Below, in pieces: positions 46,192-58,195 of a stretch of DNA of 64,000 nt. Below the pieces are notes generated by a model. It was given only the letters and a program-made list of their open reading frames with translations. It was not told where the DNA came from and searched no databases. Position 1 is the stretch's first letter; each line of letters opens with the position of its first letter. The stretch comes from Ailanthus altissimus. Its lineage: Eukaryota; Streptophyta; Magnoliopsida; Sapindales; Simaroubaceae. Both the position numbers and the translations under genes were made by a program. The stretch spans positions 15,505,001 through 15,569,000 of the forward strand of contig OX327683.1 in the NCBI GenBank assembly GCA_946807835.1, given 5' to 3'.

Positions 46192-46777
46192 ATATTGCAA
46201 AATCGCAAAAGCATTTGCGAATATTATTTATAAGAATACCTGGGAGCTTTATTGTACCTTGTACCATTGAAAATCAGTACTTTAGGAAAGCTTTGTATGA
46301 TTTGGGTGCAAGCATTAATCTTATGCCTTTGTTAATCTACAACAAGTTGGGATTAGGTGTAACCAAGCTTACAAGGGTTACTCTTCAACTTATAGATCAT
46401 TCACTACTTATCCAAATGGAGTGATTAAGGATGTGCTAGTTAACATGCACAAGTTTATCTTTTTAGTGAATTTTTTAGTTCTTGACATAGATGAGGATAG
46501 AAAGATACCTATCATTTTGGTCCGACCATTCCTAGCAACCAGAAGAACATTGATAGATGTACAAAAATGGGAGTTGACTATGAGGGTTCAAAATGAGGAG
46601 GTGATCTTTAATATGTTCAAGGCTATGCAATTTTCAAGTGAGGCAGCTGAGTATTTTAAGGTAGATGACATTGAGAAAGAGGTGGAGAGGGATTTTAGAG
46701 TGAATGTTATTGAAGATCCTCTTGAGAATGTAATTGTTTATGTAGATGATATGAAGACCATTGACGCAAGGGAGTAA
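46192..46777 (+). pseudogene. Gypsy aspartic protease
   Basis: Cuts the polyprotein. IPGSFIVPCTIENQYFRKAL leads to the active site YDLGASINLMPLLIYNKLG, the DLGAS form usual in Athila/Calypso elements. It is followed by VTLQLIDHS. After a one-frame change, DVLVNMHKFIFLVNFLVLDI and IPIILVRPFLATRRTLIDVQ complete the domain, ending ELTMRVQNEEVIFNMFKAMQ. Apart from that frameshift near 46424 it is one of the better preserved parts of the element. Confidence 0.87.
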
Positions 46778-46879
46778 GTGAAGGCATTAGGGACTACACA
46801 CACTCTTGGGCATATGAGACCTAAAACTGAACCATTGAAGAAATTAAAGATGAAGGAGTAAAAAATTTAATCCATCTAT

Positions 46880-47940
46880 ATAAGAGCTACTCGCTCTTGA
46901 GCTCAAGCCACTATCGAGTCATTTGCGGTATGCTTATCTTAATGACTATTCTACACTTCCTGTCATTATTTCAGTTGAGCTTGATGAGATTCAAGAAGAA
47001 AAATTACTTTGAGTATTCCAGGAGCATAAGAGAACATTGGGTTGGACTATAACCGACATTGAAGGTATAAGTCCATCATTTTGTATGCATAAAATCTTGC
47101 TTGAAGAAAAGTATAAGCCCACCATTAAGCAGCAAGAAAGGTTAAATCCGATGATGAAAGAGATGGTTAAGAAGGAAATTATCAAGTGGTTAGATGTAGG
47201 AATCATTTACCCTATCTAAAATAGTTATTGGGTTAGTTTGGTATAATGTGTACCAAAGAAAGAATGAGTCACTATGGTAGAGAATGAGAACAATGAGTTG
47301 ATCCCTACACGTACAGTAACGGACGGAGAATTTGTATGGACTACTAGAAGCTTAACAAGGTAACTAGGAAAGACCGTTTCCCTCTTTCGTTCTTTAATCA
47401 AATGCTGGATAGACTAGTTGGACATGAGTACTACTATTTGTTTGATAGGTATTCTAGTTACAATCAAATTGTAATTGTCTCAGAAGACCACATTCATATG
47501 TCCTTATAGCACATTTGCATTCAAGAAGATAACATTTGGCTTATATAATGCGCCAGCCATATTTCGATGGTGTAAGATGACAATCTTTTTAGACACTGTG
47601 GAGCACTTCTTGGAAGTATTTATGGATGATTTTTCTGTATTTGGTGATTCACTTGATTTATGCTTAAATAATTTAGCAGTTGTATTAAAATGATGTAAAG
47701 AGACTAATATGGTGTTGAATTGGGAAAAAATAAATACCATTTTAAGGTCAAGAAAGGCATTCTTTTAGGTCATAAAATCTCATCTAGAGGCATAGAGGTT
47801 GATAAGGCAAAGATTGAGACTATTAAGAAATTGCCTCCCTCTACTAATGTGAAAGGAGTCTGAAGTGCTTTTGGATATATAGGTTTTTATAAGAGGTTCT
47901 TTAAATAATTTTCTAAAATCTCCAAGCCTCTTTGCAACTT
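46880..47940 (+). pseudogene. Gypsy reverse transcriptase (broken)
   Basis: Blocks in order: GWTITDIEGISPSFCMHKIL (47037-47100), LNPMMKEMVKKEIIKWLDVG and IIYPI, NNELIPTRTVTDGE, then KTTFICPYSTFAFKKITFGL with YNAPAIFRW, and the catalytic VFMDDFSVFGDSLDLCLNNL (near 47615-47650; FMDD in place of YxDD, usual in this lineage). The thumb follows: ETNMVLNWEKIN and a HKISSRGIEVDKAK-like segment. Several frameshifts and stops break the domain. Confidence 0.87.
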
Positions 47941-48039
47941 GTTGGAGAAGGATACACAATTTAATTTTGATGATGCTTGCTTGGAAGCATTTGAAGCATT
48001 AAAGAGAAAATTCATTTAAGCCTTTATCATCATAGCACC

Positions 48040-48440
48040 GGATTGAGATCTACCATTTGAGTTAATGAGTGATGCTAGTGATACATTTGTTGGTACAATG
48101 CTTAGTTAGAGAAAATAAGGAGTATTCCACACTATTTATTATACCAACAAGACATTGAATGAAGCACAAGTGAACTAAACTACTATAGAGAAAGAGCTCT
48201 TAGCTGTAGTATTTGCCTTTGATAAATTCATGTCTTATTTGATTAGAGTCAAAGTGGTGGTGAACAATGATTATATATCCATCAAGTATGTAATTGCCAA
48301 GAAAGAAGCAAAACCCCACTTGATTAGATAGGTGTTGCTTTTACAAGAGTTTGATTTGGAAATCTGGGGTAAAAAAGGGACTGAAAACCAAGTAGTTGAC
48401 CAATTATCTAGGTTAAAAGGTAAAGAGAAAGATTAAACTT
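48040..48440 (+). pseudogene. Gypsy RNase H (broken)
   Basis: Removes template RNA. Visible: LMSDASDTFVGTML (first Asp), VFHTIYYTNKTLNEAQVN, TTIEKELLAVVFAFDKF (catalytic Glu), then [20 protein letters not shown] at the end. The residue usually given by a TDH motif is changed (VNNDYISIKY). Stops occur at the Trp/Gln positions typical of decay. It is followed by a spacer leading to the integrase zinc finger. Confidence 0.82.
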
Positions 48441-48599
48441 GGATTAAAGAAACCTTTCCTGATGAGTAACTTTTGGCAGCTCAAAACCTTCACTTGTCAT
48501 AGTATGCGGACTATGTGAATTTTCTTGTATATGGCATAGTGCCTCTAGACTTAACTTTTCAGCAAAGAAAGAGGTTTTTATATGATGTACAAAGGTACT

Positions 48600-50070
48600 G
48601 TTGGGATGAGCAATTTTTGTTTAGGTAGTATACAGATCAGTTGTTGAGGAGATGTATACCTCATGAGAAAGTAGAGAGTATCCTGCACCATTGTCATGGT
48701 TCAGATTATAGAGGATATTTTAGTGGTAATAAGACAGTAGTGAGAGTTCTACAATGTGGGTTCACTGGCCAACATTACTCAAGGATGCTAACATGTATGT
48801 CCTAATGTGTGATAGTCGCCAAAGGTAAGGGTGGGCAGAACTAATTTCTATTCGATTTTGACCCAAACCAAACCGAAACCAGAACCAATGGGTTCCAACT
48901 AATTGGAACTGATCAACTTAAGCCTACCCGAACCAAACTGGTTAGGTTTGGTTAGATTTATTTTAATTTTAATTTTTTTTGGTTATTTTTAATGTATTGT
49001 TTTAAGTTTGAACCAAACCGAACTATAACTAAACCAAAATTGAATCGATCGGGTCTAAAAAAACTAAATCGAACTGAAAATCGAACCGAGTTGAAAATTT
49101 TAGTTTAATTCAGTTCGGTTCATCGGTTAATCGAACTGGCACCCATTCCTAGCCAAAGGACCAGAAACATTTAAGGAAATAAGAAATGCCCATACAAATC
49201 ATTATGGAATTGGAAATATTTGATGTGTAGTGTATTGAATTAATGGGTCGTTTCATTTCATCTATTGAAAATAAATACATCTTAGTAACTATTAACTATG
49301 TGGCTAAATGAGTGGAAATAATTGCGCTCCCTACCAATGATGCCAAGATGGTTTTGAAGTTTTTGAAGAAAAATATTTTTACAAGGCATAGCACTCTAAC
49401 AACAATCATAAGTAATTAAGGGTCATACTTTTACAATAAGTATTTTTCAACCCTTTTTAAAAATATAGCGTAAGATACAAGGTAGCTATAACTTATCATC
49501 TTCAAACAAGTGGCCAAGCAGAGATCTCAAACTATGAAATCAAGTGTATTTTAGAGAAAATTGTAAAGCCTAGATAGATAGATTGGGCCATGAGACTTGA
49601 TGATGCATTTTGGGCATACTGCAATGCATATAAGGCACCTATTGGGATGTCTCTAAACCAATTAGTTTATAGAAAAGCTTGCCATCTTCTAGTTGAGTTA
49701 GAGCACAAGGCATATTGGGCTATCAAGGCCTTGAATTTTTATGTTCCAGCAATCGGGGAAAAGCATTTGTTGTAACTGCATGAGCTAGATGAGTTCAGAC
49801 TCCAAGCTTATGAAAATGCCAAGTTGTACAAGGAGAAGACAAAGAAATGGCATGACAGAAAAATAGTAATGATGGAATTTCATCTTAGATAGTGAGTATT
49901 ATTGTTTAATTCTTAGCTGAAACTATTTCCAAAAAAGCTTAAGTAGAGATGGTCCGGGCCATTTTGGGTTACGAGGTGTTTTTTCATAGAGCAGTTGAGA
50001 TTATTGATGAAGAGAATAAGAGATTGTTCAAAGTGAATGGACAGAGGCTGAAGCATTATTAAGGGGATGA
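48600..50070 (+). pseudogene. Gypsy integrase (broken, split by a MITE)
   Basis: The zinc-finger side contains ILHHCHGSDYRGYFSGNKT and a CDSRQR-like end, cut at 48826 by the MITE. The core continues at 49200-49560 in pieces: ILVTINYVAK, IIALPTNDAKMVLKFLKKNI, TIISN with a stop near the second Asp, and QVAKQ near the Glu. The C-terminal part is open at 49590-49775 (MRLDDAFWAYCNAYKAPIGM, ACHLLVELEHKAYWAIKALN) and ends with RAVEIIDEENKRLFKVNGQR around 50040. Stops in the core make it non-functional. Confidence 0.85.
48826..49151. mobile_element. 326 bp hAT-type MITE in the gypsy integrase
   Basis: Perfect 8 bp target duplication GCCAAAGG (48818-48825 and 49152-49159). Ends are TAAGGGTGGGCAGAACT and, read inward, TAGGAATGGGTGCCAGTT, imperfect inverted repeats of the TAGGGGTGGGCA type. 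The inside has AACCGAAC/GGTTCGGTT words. Removing it rejoins the integrase text CDSRQR to TRN, which proves the insertion is later than the gypsy element. Confidence 0.93.
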
Positions 50071-50159
50071 CATTGATCGTCAAAAGTCATCTCTTGAACT
50101 TATCGAGCCTTAGGAAGCAAAGCAAGACATCAAGTTGGTGACATTAAACAACTGCTGAT

Positions 50160-51080
50160 TGGGAGACAACCCAATGTATAATTTGTGTTTTTAGGTTTAA
50201 TTTATGTTAATTAAGAATTTTGTGTTATTTTTGGTGTATTTAGGATTGAATAAGGCAAAATTGTGAAGAAAAATGCCCTAAAGAGTCAATATTTACAACG
50301 CCCTAGCATTCATGTAGAAGGGATGAACGCTGAAACGTTCAATTTCCATTGCCCTCATATTCATATGAGTTATTCAATACTATGGCATTCCTATTCTTCA
50401 ATGTTCCTGTGTCCCAGCTCAACATTGGACACCACTTTTGCAATGCTCAACGTAAATTCTAAGAGTTCCAAGAGAGACTAAAGGAGATTACCCAGTGTAA
50501 ATTCCAATGAGTTTCAGGGAAGACCAGGGGCCACCAATGCACCTACATCATGAGAGATTACCCCAGTATCTAATTTTCACTTGAAGGTCAACAATCATTA
50601 CTTTAATACAATTATGTTGCAACACCTTAACGCCCCTGCATTTGACAAATTTAAAAAGTGGTTTACCATCCAATTTAAAGATGTCTCAACGTTAAACACT
50701 TTAACGTAGCAGCATTTTGGGAGTTTCAAAATTTAAAGAGATAAATTAAAGACGCCACAGTGTTCACCTACCATGCCCTTGTGTTCATGAATCAAGGTTG
50801 AACGCTCTAGCATTTTACATTTCAACACAATAGCATTCCCTAGAAAATCAGTTTTAAAACCACTATTTCATTATTTCCTCTACACACAACTTCAAAAAAC
50901 TTCCATTTTCTCTTAATTACAATTCATCCAAAGCCTAAGTTCGCCCAAATCAAGCCTAGAAACACTTCACCAACCACTCATACATCATTTTCATTAGATC
51001 AAAACTACAATCCATCCACAAAACACAAAAGTCCATACCAAATCTAAACTAAATCCCATTTTACCAAATTTCATCTATAT
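50160..51080 (+). other. Gypsy region between integrase and env-like frame
   Basis: Non-coding, with repeated AACGC...AGCATT-type words (50290, 50640, 50690, 50760, 50805) like those in this element's LTRs. The open frame 50263-50481 shows no family resemblance. Confidence 0.55.
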
Positions 51081-51900
51081 TTCAGCCATGGCACTGAAGA
51101 AAACAAAGCAAGCACCTCAAGGACCCCAACATTTGTCACCATATACTTTGTTTCACATAATATGGTGGATCATTTTCACAATATGAACCTTCACAAATCC
51201 ATCATCAGGAGCGAGGGTTCAACCTCGAGCCAAATGATTTCTCCAACATCCATCAGATGATCGCAAACCACTACTGGGAAACCTTCTGCGAGACACCAAA
51301 ACAAGGGTAGTGCCTATAGTACGAACACCTAGGAGCATATTGGCCATAGGGTGAGAGTTTGAGGTAATATAATACCATTTGATCATGACGCCATCAAGAG
51401 TTTGATGGGTTATCCATTGATAGGCCTGATGACTATCTAGTGGTCTGGGGAAAGGCAGACTCTTACCATATCATCTAAACCTTATATGAGCTTAGCACCG
51501 AATGGATTACATCACATAACTTGTAGATCTATTTTAGATCTAGTGCCCTAACCAAGGACACCAAGGCTTGGTACACCTTCATCTACGTATGCCTCATGTC
51601 GACCAAGCACACTAACGACGTCACAAAGCCGTGGGATGTACTGCTTTTTACCATCATGATCTGGGCGACCCATCGACATTAGGTATATATTACAAGAAGA
51701 GATTTTGGCCTATTATAGATGGACCAAGAATAGCATGTGCCTCCTCTCTTTGAACACAACACTTTGTGTCCGCGCCGAAGTTTGCTAGGAGACACATGAA
51801 GACATTATTCATTCGGGCAAGCCTATCAACTACAGTATAATCTAGCAGTTACAAACCATTGAGAGTCAAAGACAAATGTAACTTGATCAGCGTAAATTAT
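51081..51900 (+). pseudogene. Env-position gene relic resembling the putative plant transposon protein domain
   Basis: Athila-type elements often carry an extra gene after integrase. A Met at 51088 starts MALKKTKQAPQGPQ. After frame changes the text reads FNLEPNDFSNIHQMIANHYW, NIIPFDHDAI-SLMGYPLIG, ALTKDTKAWYTFIYVCLMST and HTNDVTKPWDVLLFTIMIWA. This resembles the domain annotated in plant retroelements as putative plant transposon protein (PF20167 style), recognised mainly by the KxWYxFI...TxHxxDVTxxxxxLLxxIM pattern. Frame changes and stops are frequent, and a solo LTR at 51901 cuts its 3' part, which resumes at 53329 (LDRLARLEA-like). Function unknown. Confidence 0.6.
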
Positions 51901-53323
51901 ATCTATTATTTTTACTTCCTTAACTTGATTAATTACTTGTTTTAATAAAAAATATTAGGCTTTTTATATGTTTTATTGTCATTTTATAGGTTTGGAGTCA
52001 ATGGAGCAATTGAGGATGAAAATCTAAGAAAAACAAGATAAAATATAAATGCTACAATAACAACGCTATATTAATCGCTATAGTATTCTGTGAACAATGA
52101 TTTTTGCTATAATATTTCGCTCAAGCGGTGAACAATATTTTGCCTTAGCAAAAATTCTAGCACTTAAGAGATCTCGCTGCAACGCCAAGTGAACAGTACA
52201 CATGAACAGTGTCTCAAAAATAGTATCGTGCTATAGTACTTCTGCCCAGCGATGAATTGTGTTTCGCTGCAGTGGTAAACAGTGCAATTTTTCCTAAACA
52301 TAAAAGAAATATAACTCTAAAACTCCAATCAATCCTTATATAAAGGCCATTTGTTTCAAACCTATAAAACACTCAACTTAGGGCTCTTAAAGCCATAACA
52401 CATTGAAGAAGAACAATGTTTAGAGAGAGAAGTAAGGAGAATTCAAGGAAGTAAGAGATTATTGGTGAATCTTTGGCGTATCAACCAACTGCAAATTGAC
52501 GTCTTTATTGGTTTGCTTTTGATTGTATTATGTTTATTTTATTTTTCAGCCATAATTCTCTTGTTACCATGAGCTAATTTTTTTTTCTAGGGTTATTACT
52601 TGAACTCAATATGTGAGCTTAATTGTTGAATTTTTTTAATATTTATTTGAACTCAATTCTTCAGTATTCAAATTATTTATTCTTAATGTTTCATTAGATT
52701 TGACTAATATTATTATTGATTTGGTAACACTTTGATAAACTCGGAAGAGGCATCATTGCATTTAGACCTAGATAATTTGATGTATGATTGTAAAGTAACA
52801 TTCAATGTTGTATATGCAAGTTTTGAATTAGGATATGAATATACCTAATTGGCATATATGGTCAATAAAACTTGTTCTTAATGAATTTTAATTTATTATA
52901 AGTACCATAGGAATATAAGTATTTGGTAAATTAAGATATACTTGCATGACCTTGGGAGAGGCCTGTGAATACATTAGTGTCTTGACCAATAATAAGAATT
53001 TAGGGATATAAATATTAAAAGGATTAATCTTTAGAAAACATATTGAAGGATAGTAATTAACCCTAGAATTCTTCTATATTATTATTTTGTTATATTATTT
53101 GAGTTGCGTTATTTATGTTTTATAATTTTATTTTACTTAAATTTATTGTAAAATTAAGATTTGATTTTTCTAAATAATTACAAGAAAGGTATAATTTTAG
53201 TACTTGGTAGAAAATAAAAATTATTCATGTGGCTTCGACATCTGACTTTATAAGTCCCTTTATTACTTATTATGATAGTATATACTTGCATTTAATTTTA
53301 TGATATAGAAATATCGCATCACA
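51901..53323 (+). mobile_element. 1.42 kb solo LTR with target duplication ATTAT
   Basis: Flanked by ATTAT at 51896-51900 and 53324-53328. It ends ATCGCATCACA, like 36712, and its length matches the solo LTRs at 35329 and 40020. A TATATAAAGGCC promoter-like word lies near 52338, followed by a GAGAGAGAAG leader and the block AATATACCTAATTGGCAT. The start (ATCTATTATT) does not show TG, so the left end may be mutated or a few bases off. Confidence 0.72.
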
Positions 53324-53328
53324 ATTAT

Positions 53329-55227
53329 AGAGGCTCAACAGCCACCACTAGTCACTACTAATACAGTTGAGCCCTCTATAGCAGCTCATCAGAGAGCTGG
53401 CTCATTTATGAACATATTGATCTTGGATAGACTAGCTCGTTTAGAGGCCTAGTCTGAGGCCCAGATGAGGGATCCAGTAGCGATGCATCAGGAGTTGAGA
53501 GATTTCAAAGCCTACTAGACCCAACGGATGCAGTTGTACGACATAATGGGGGTTTGACATCTCTCACATCCTTTACCTTGCTCTCTCAACTTCTTTAGCA
53601 CCAGCACAGCAGCAAGCACACTTAAAAGATGAGGAGACCCCACTGATGCTGGGCATCACAGCTTTAGATTTGGAGAACATGACCTATGACTTGTAGTCAC
53701 AAAAAAAGTGATAGTTACTCTTATTTTTGTCATGAGGACCATGCCTTAGTTTAGGTTAGAAGGGGGGAACAAAAACTTGATTGCCTTGTTTGTTTTATTT
53801 ATTAATAGTTATGTTTTTCATTATTAGTTATGCCTTTATTCTTGTCTTTTTATTTTCTTTTACTTTTATATGTTAGTTTTTATATCTTGTAGTATAAGAA
53901 GTACGAGTAGTATAGTTCTTTTTATATAAAATCTTGTGTATTGCCATGCTTTATTGTGTTGAGTTTTTATGATAAACATTTGTCCATGATGAGTAAAGTA
54001 TTGAAACACTTCATTTTTAACTTCATAGGAAATAATTTAGACTTGAAACAATCCATACACCAATTCTAGGACAGAATTCAACACTATTAGTGATCACTAA
54101 GTTTTGAGCACTTATTAGACTTGGATTAGTTGAATCTACCTAGAAAAGATCATACTTAAGTAGTACATCCTAGTCTCAATGATAGATATACTAGAACTAG
54201 TTTGATTACAATTCGAGGTTAAATACTAGGAAGTGTGTGAAAAAGGAAATGAAATTAGGCCATGTTTAGATCATTTAAAACTTTTTAGCCTACCCTAATT
54301 ACATTGAACCTTTGTTACCCCATTTGAGCCAAAGATACCATTTTTATGGAATAACTACATTACAAGCCTAAGCTATGAGTTAATTACCCTAAACACCCTT
54401 TAGACTATAGACATGAAGCTTATTGAGAAATATAGAATTTCTGTAGAGTTAAGTGGTGTGAAGATGGAAAAATTACAAAAGAATGGCAATCAAAACCCAT
54501 ATTTAGTAAGTATTGCTATAAGTTTAGAGGAGTAATATGGTTTTTTATTTTTATAATATATATAGAATAAATTATGTATATATATCTCGAAGTAGCAAAT
54601 AAGAGCAATTTTAGACAAAACGACCTAAGTTTGGGGGAATTGTAATAGTCAGGTTGGAAAGTTCACAATGGGAGGCCAATTGGATTTTGTGTTCATGGTG
54701 TCTAATAAGCCAAAATGTTTACCTAAACCTTGACCCTAGCCTTGCCTTACAAGCCAATGAAAGTCCTAATTGATCCTTATTCATGCATATTCCTACATTA
54801 GTATAGAGTTATTTGAAAGATTAGCTTATGGTAGTGTCATAGACTCAAAATGTATTGAGAGAATATTTTACTGTATAACTTTAATTTATTGAGCCAACTT
54901 CGGTTAAACTTGAGTAATTATTGCCTACACACACAGTTGATCACTTATATGGAAGAAGAAATGTGCTTAATTATGCTGTTTGTGGATTATTGAATAGTAT
55001 TCATTATTTTTTAAGAAGTAAAAGTTGAGTGGGATAATTCCTAAGACGATTAAGTAATTATTGTGACAACTTGACAATATTTTAGTTATTTTGTATTTAA
55101 CTTCCTTATGCATAGTCTTAGTATTCACTATTTGATTTTTAATGTTTGTTTTTAGCTTTGTGTCAAGTCAGTTAGCTCTTTAAGTGTGTTTTTCCTTCTC
55201 ATTGCTCGAGGACGAGCAATGTCTAAA
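53329..55227 (+). other. 3' end of the env-like relic and gypsy 3' non-coding region
   Basis: The first 240 bp continue the env-position frame (AQMRDPVAMHQELRDFKAY). The remainder is non-coding, with two purine-rich tracts (CCTAAGTTTGGGGGAATT at 54628 and AAATTTGGGAGAG before the LTR). The second is the likely polypurine tract (55226-55239). Confidence 0.6.
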
Positions 55228-55239
55228 TTTGGGAGAGTT

Positions 55240-56510
55240 TGATAAGTATAAAATGGATATATATTAATTCTCTATTTTAGCTTTGATTATTCTTGTTTTT
55301 GTAGTAATTACGCTTTATTTATGCATACTTGTATTTTAATTGTAGGACAAGTACTTGAATGGACTGATGAGAAAGAAAAACAACAAAAAGGAGGCCAAAA
55401 AGTGAAAAATTTAAAGATAAAAATGTATAAAAGGAATGAACATGATTGTGTTGCAGAAGACAATGCACCAACGTTGAAGCATAGAATGCCTTATAGGAAT
55501 TATGAACGTTGTGGTGTTGATATGAAGGCTGAGCAGCTGGATTTCAAAAACAAAATTCAAGATCTATAACATTGTAGCACTGGAAGGCAATATAGCGGTG
55601 CTAAAATACCTCAGCATTGCAAGAGTTAGAACGCTGCAACATTTGTACATGACAGCTGGGAATGCTCTTCTATTCTAATTACCAATGCTGCTGTGTTTTA
55701 GTTATTTCTTGCACTACATAAAGCAACTCTTTTGAATTTTTGCGAGGGCTAAAATGTTTTACCTTTATTTCATCATCAAATGAGCCTATTTTAAGTTAAA
55801 AATCACACATTTTTTTACTGCATAGAAGCATATTTCTACACTTAGAACTAATTTGAAGAAGGATCAACATCATCAAGGGAGGTTAACATTTGTAAGAGAA
55901 GCATTGAAACCAAGGCTTGGGAAGGTCATTTGAACTTCATTTTGGTATTTATTGATCTAAACGTGGTTGTCTCATGTTATCTATTGTATTTTATTATTTG
56001 AACTTCATTATGTTGAACTAAATATACTTGTCTATGATTGTAGTCTTGAACTTAATGATGTGTTTGTAGATATTTCAACTCTAAATGCATGAACTTGGTT
56101 TTGTTTTCATTTTGTTAGTACTTAAAGCCTACATTTAACCTGGCTAATCTTATGCATGAACTTTGGATTCATTAAGATAAACTTAGAAAATGCATCTCAT
56201 TGAATATAGCCTAGGAAAAAATGATGTATGATTGTAGAGTAGCATTTACAAATTTCAGTTAGGATAGAAATATATCTAATTGACATGCATGGTTAATATA
56301 ACTTGGACTTAATAAATTTCACTTAATCTCAATATCATAGGAATATAGATATTAGATTGAGTGAGTATAATCACTTGACTATTAGAGGAGTCTTACGATA
56401 AGCCTAATGTTGTGACCAATAACTCACTAAGGGCTTGACATTCAAAGCATATCCAAAATGAACATAGGTTAAGGGATAGCTACACATCCTAGACACAACA
56501 ATCCAATATA
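55240..56510 (+). repeat. Gypsy 3' LTR (about 290 bp deletion)
   Basis: 1271 bp, starts TGATAAGTATAAAATGG and ends CAATCCAATATA. It is colinear with 41984-43550 except that everything between CCTAGACA and CAATAATCC is missing, with ACA(C) at both edges, consistent with a microhomology deletion. The open frame at 55321-55569 lies inside the LTR and is not a gene. Confidence 0.86.
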
Positions 56511-57039
56511 ATAACCTACATGAGATACATGTTATTTAAAGAAAGAGGTAAGCTATGTGATGCGAGTAGTTACTCGAACAAAACCTTATGCAATAGGTTA
56601 TGTGAATACGATGAACAAGCGTGGAACAACTACCAACAAAGGGATGGTGAATGAATCATTGTGTAGGCTAAGTATCTATCCTCGAGATTTAATAATCATG
56701 CGAGATAGTGATTAATAGCAACAATGTATTAAAATTCCATTCACTTTTCATCAATAATAACTACTCTATAAGGTTAGGGAATAATGTAAGACACAACGAG
56801 TAGGGAATGTAATAGTAAAAATGTGGGTATGCTCAAAACAGAGGTTTCGATAAAATATATATACATATAATTCCAATCAAATTTGACTTCCCTATGCAAT
56901 AATAAGAAAGGGTTGTTAAGTAACATTTAAGGTAAGACAAAAGCGTTCAAGTGGCTAATAAGTAGCAATTGAATTTGTTACCATACACATATCATCATCT
57001 TTCCCAGTGTTATGTTTAGTTTCTTTGCAGCCCTAAGAA

Positions 57040-58195
57040 GGTTTTAGGACATGATATGAATGTAGTAAATTCTTTGATAAAGGTAGGTGTTTAAACGACA
57101 TAAATACATGACTTTATGGCTGATCGATTTAGCAGGTACCAATATGTAGGTAAGCAAAGAAGGATTTACAGAATATGCTTGATGTTTTGTGACGAGTATC
57201 ACTGCTTGACTCAAATTTTGAAACTTGTTTCTTGTACCTTAAGGGGAAGAGAATTGCAAACCCTGGTTTTTTTTTTTATAAATACACTATATTCAAATAG
57301 CATATTGAAAGATTTGTTCTGGTATGATAGGGACTCACAAGCTGACTACTGTTGTTTTGGTGATGTTTTGGCCTTTGATTCAACATATCGAATAAATGCA
57401 TACAACAAGCCATTCGTGTTGATACTCAGGGTAAATCATCATAGATGAACAATTATTTTTTAGTTTACTTTGTTATTAGCAGAGTTGAAAGACACTTACA
57501 AGTGGTTACTAAAAATGTTCGTGGAGGCAATAAATGGTAAAAAGCATAGAGCTGTGCTGACAAATGGTGATAAAGCTATGAAAAATGCGATTAATAAGGT
57601 TCTACTTGAATTGGTTCATCGACTATGCTACTAGTACTTGGAAAAGAATGCTCGAACTATTGTGTCTAATAAAAACTTCGACCGAGAGTTTAATGAGTGC
57701 ATGTTTGCATACAAGTTAGAGGAGGATTTTCGCATGAAGTGGCTAGACATGGTGAAGAAATTTAACCTCCATAATAATGAACGGGTGAACAAGATTTATG
57801 AAGATCGTCATTTGTAAGTAGAGACAATCTTGCATGGTATATTCTTCACTGGTAAAAGAAGTACACAGAGGTGTGAAAGCATGAATGCGTATATAAATCA
57901 GTATGTAAATAGAAATTAAAGCTTTACAAGTTTATGATGCAGATGGATAGGATGATAAACAGACAAAGAAACATAAATGCACATGATGACAATATTCATA
58001 CACATAATAATTGGGTCAAAGATCCAATAATGTTGCTAAAACAAAGGGCACTAAAGAAATTGAAACATATAGCCTCTAGTTTAGACGGTGTACAAGGCGC
58101 AGGAAACATGGATAGTTCTAACTTATACCTAATAATTGTGGTATTGATTGAACTGATTACCTTTCAGCAATGTAAACGTTTTAAGTGTTGGCACT
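57040..58195 (+). pseudogene. FAR1/FHY3-type transposase relic
   Basis: FAR1-family proteins are MULE-derived. Pieces in order: LADRFSRYQYVGKQRR-like segment (57116), LKDLFWYDRDSQADYCCFGD, VLAFDSTYRINAYNKPFVLI (first Asp, about 57378) and VNHH, then EAINGKKHRAVLTNGDKAMK (second Asp region), ELVHRLCY, FNECMFAYKLEEDFRMKWLD, FNLHNNERVNKIYEDRHL and RSTQRCESMNAYINQYVNRN (Glu region). The SWIM zinc motif survives only as CKRFKCWHF near 58171-58195, where a TRIM interrupts it. Single stops throughout. It may derive from a FAR1-type MULE or a host FRS gene; no TIRs were found. Confidence 0.85.

Larger units (their letters stand above)
39662..56510 (+). mobile_element. Athila-like Ty3/gypsy complex, tandem and multiply nested
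   Basis: Order on plus: LTR 5' fragment (39662-39870), 3' internal fragment (39905-41983), full LTR (41984-43550), internal gag-pol-env-like region (43551-55239), 3' LTR (55240-56510). This LTR-internal-LTR-internal-LTR order suggests unequal recombination between copies rather than separate insertions. The primer site is complementary to tRNA-Asp and the protease, RT and gag blocks are of the Athila/Calypso type. Nested inside are LTRs at 40020-41426, 45331-46191 and 51901-53323 and a hAT MITE at 48826-49151. Every open frame is interrupted, so it is dead. Confidence 0.88.
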
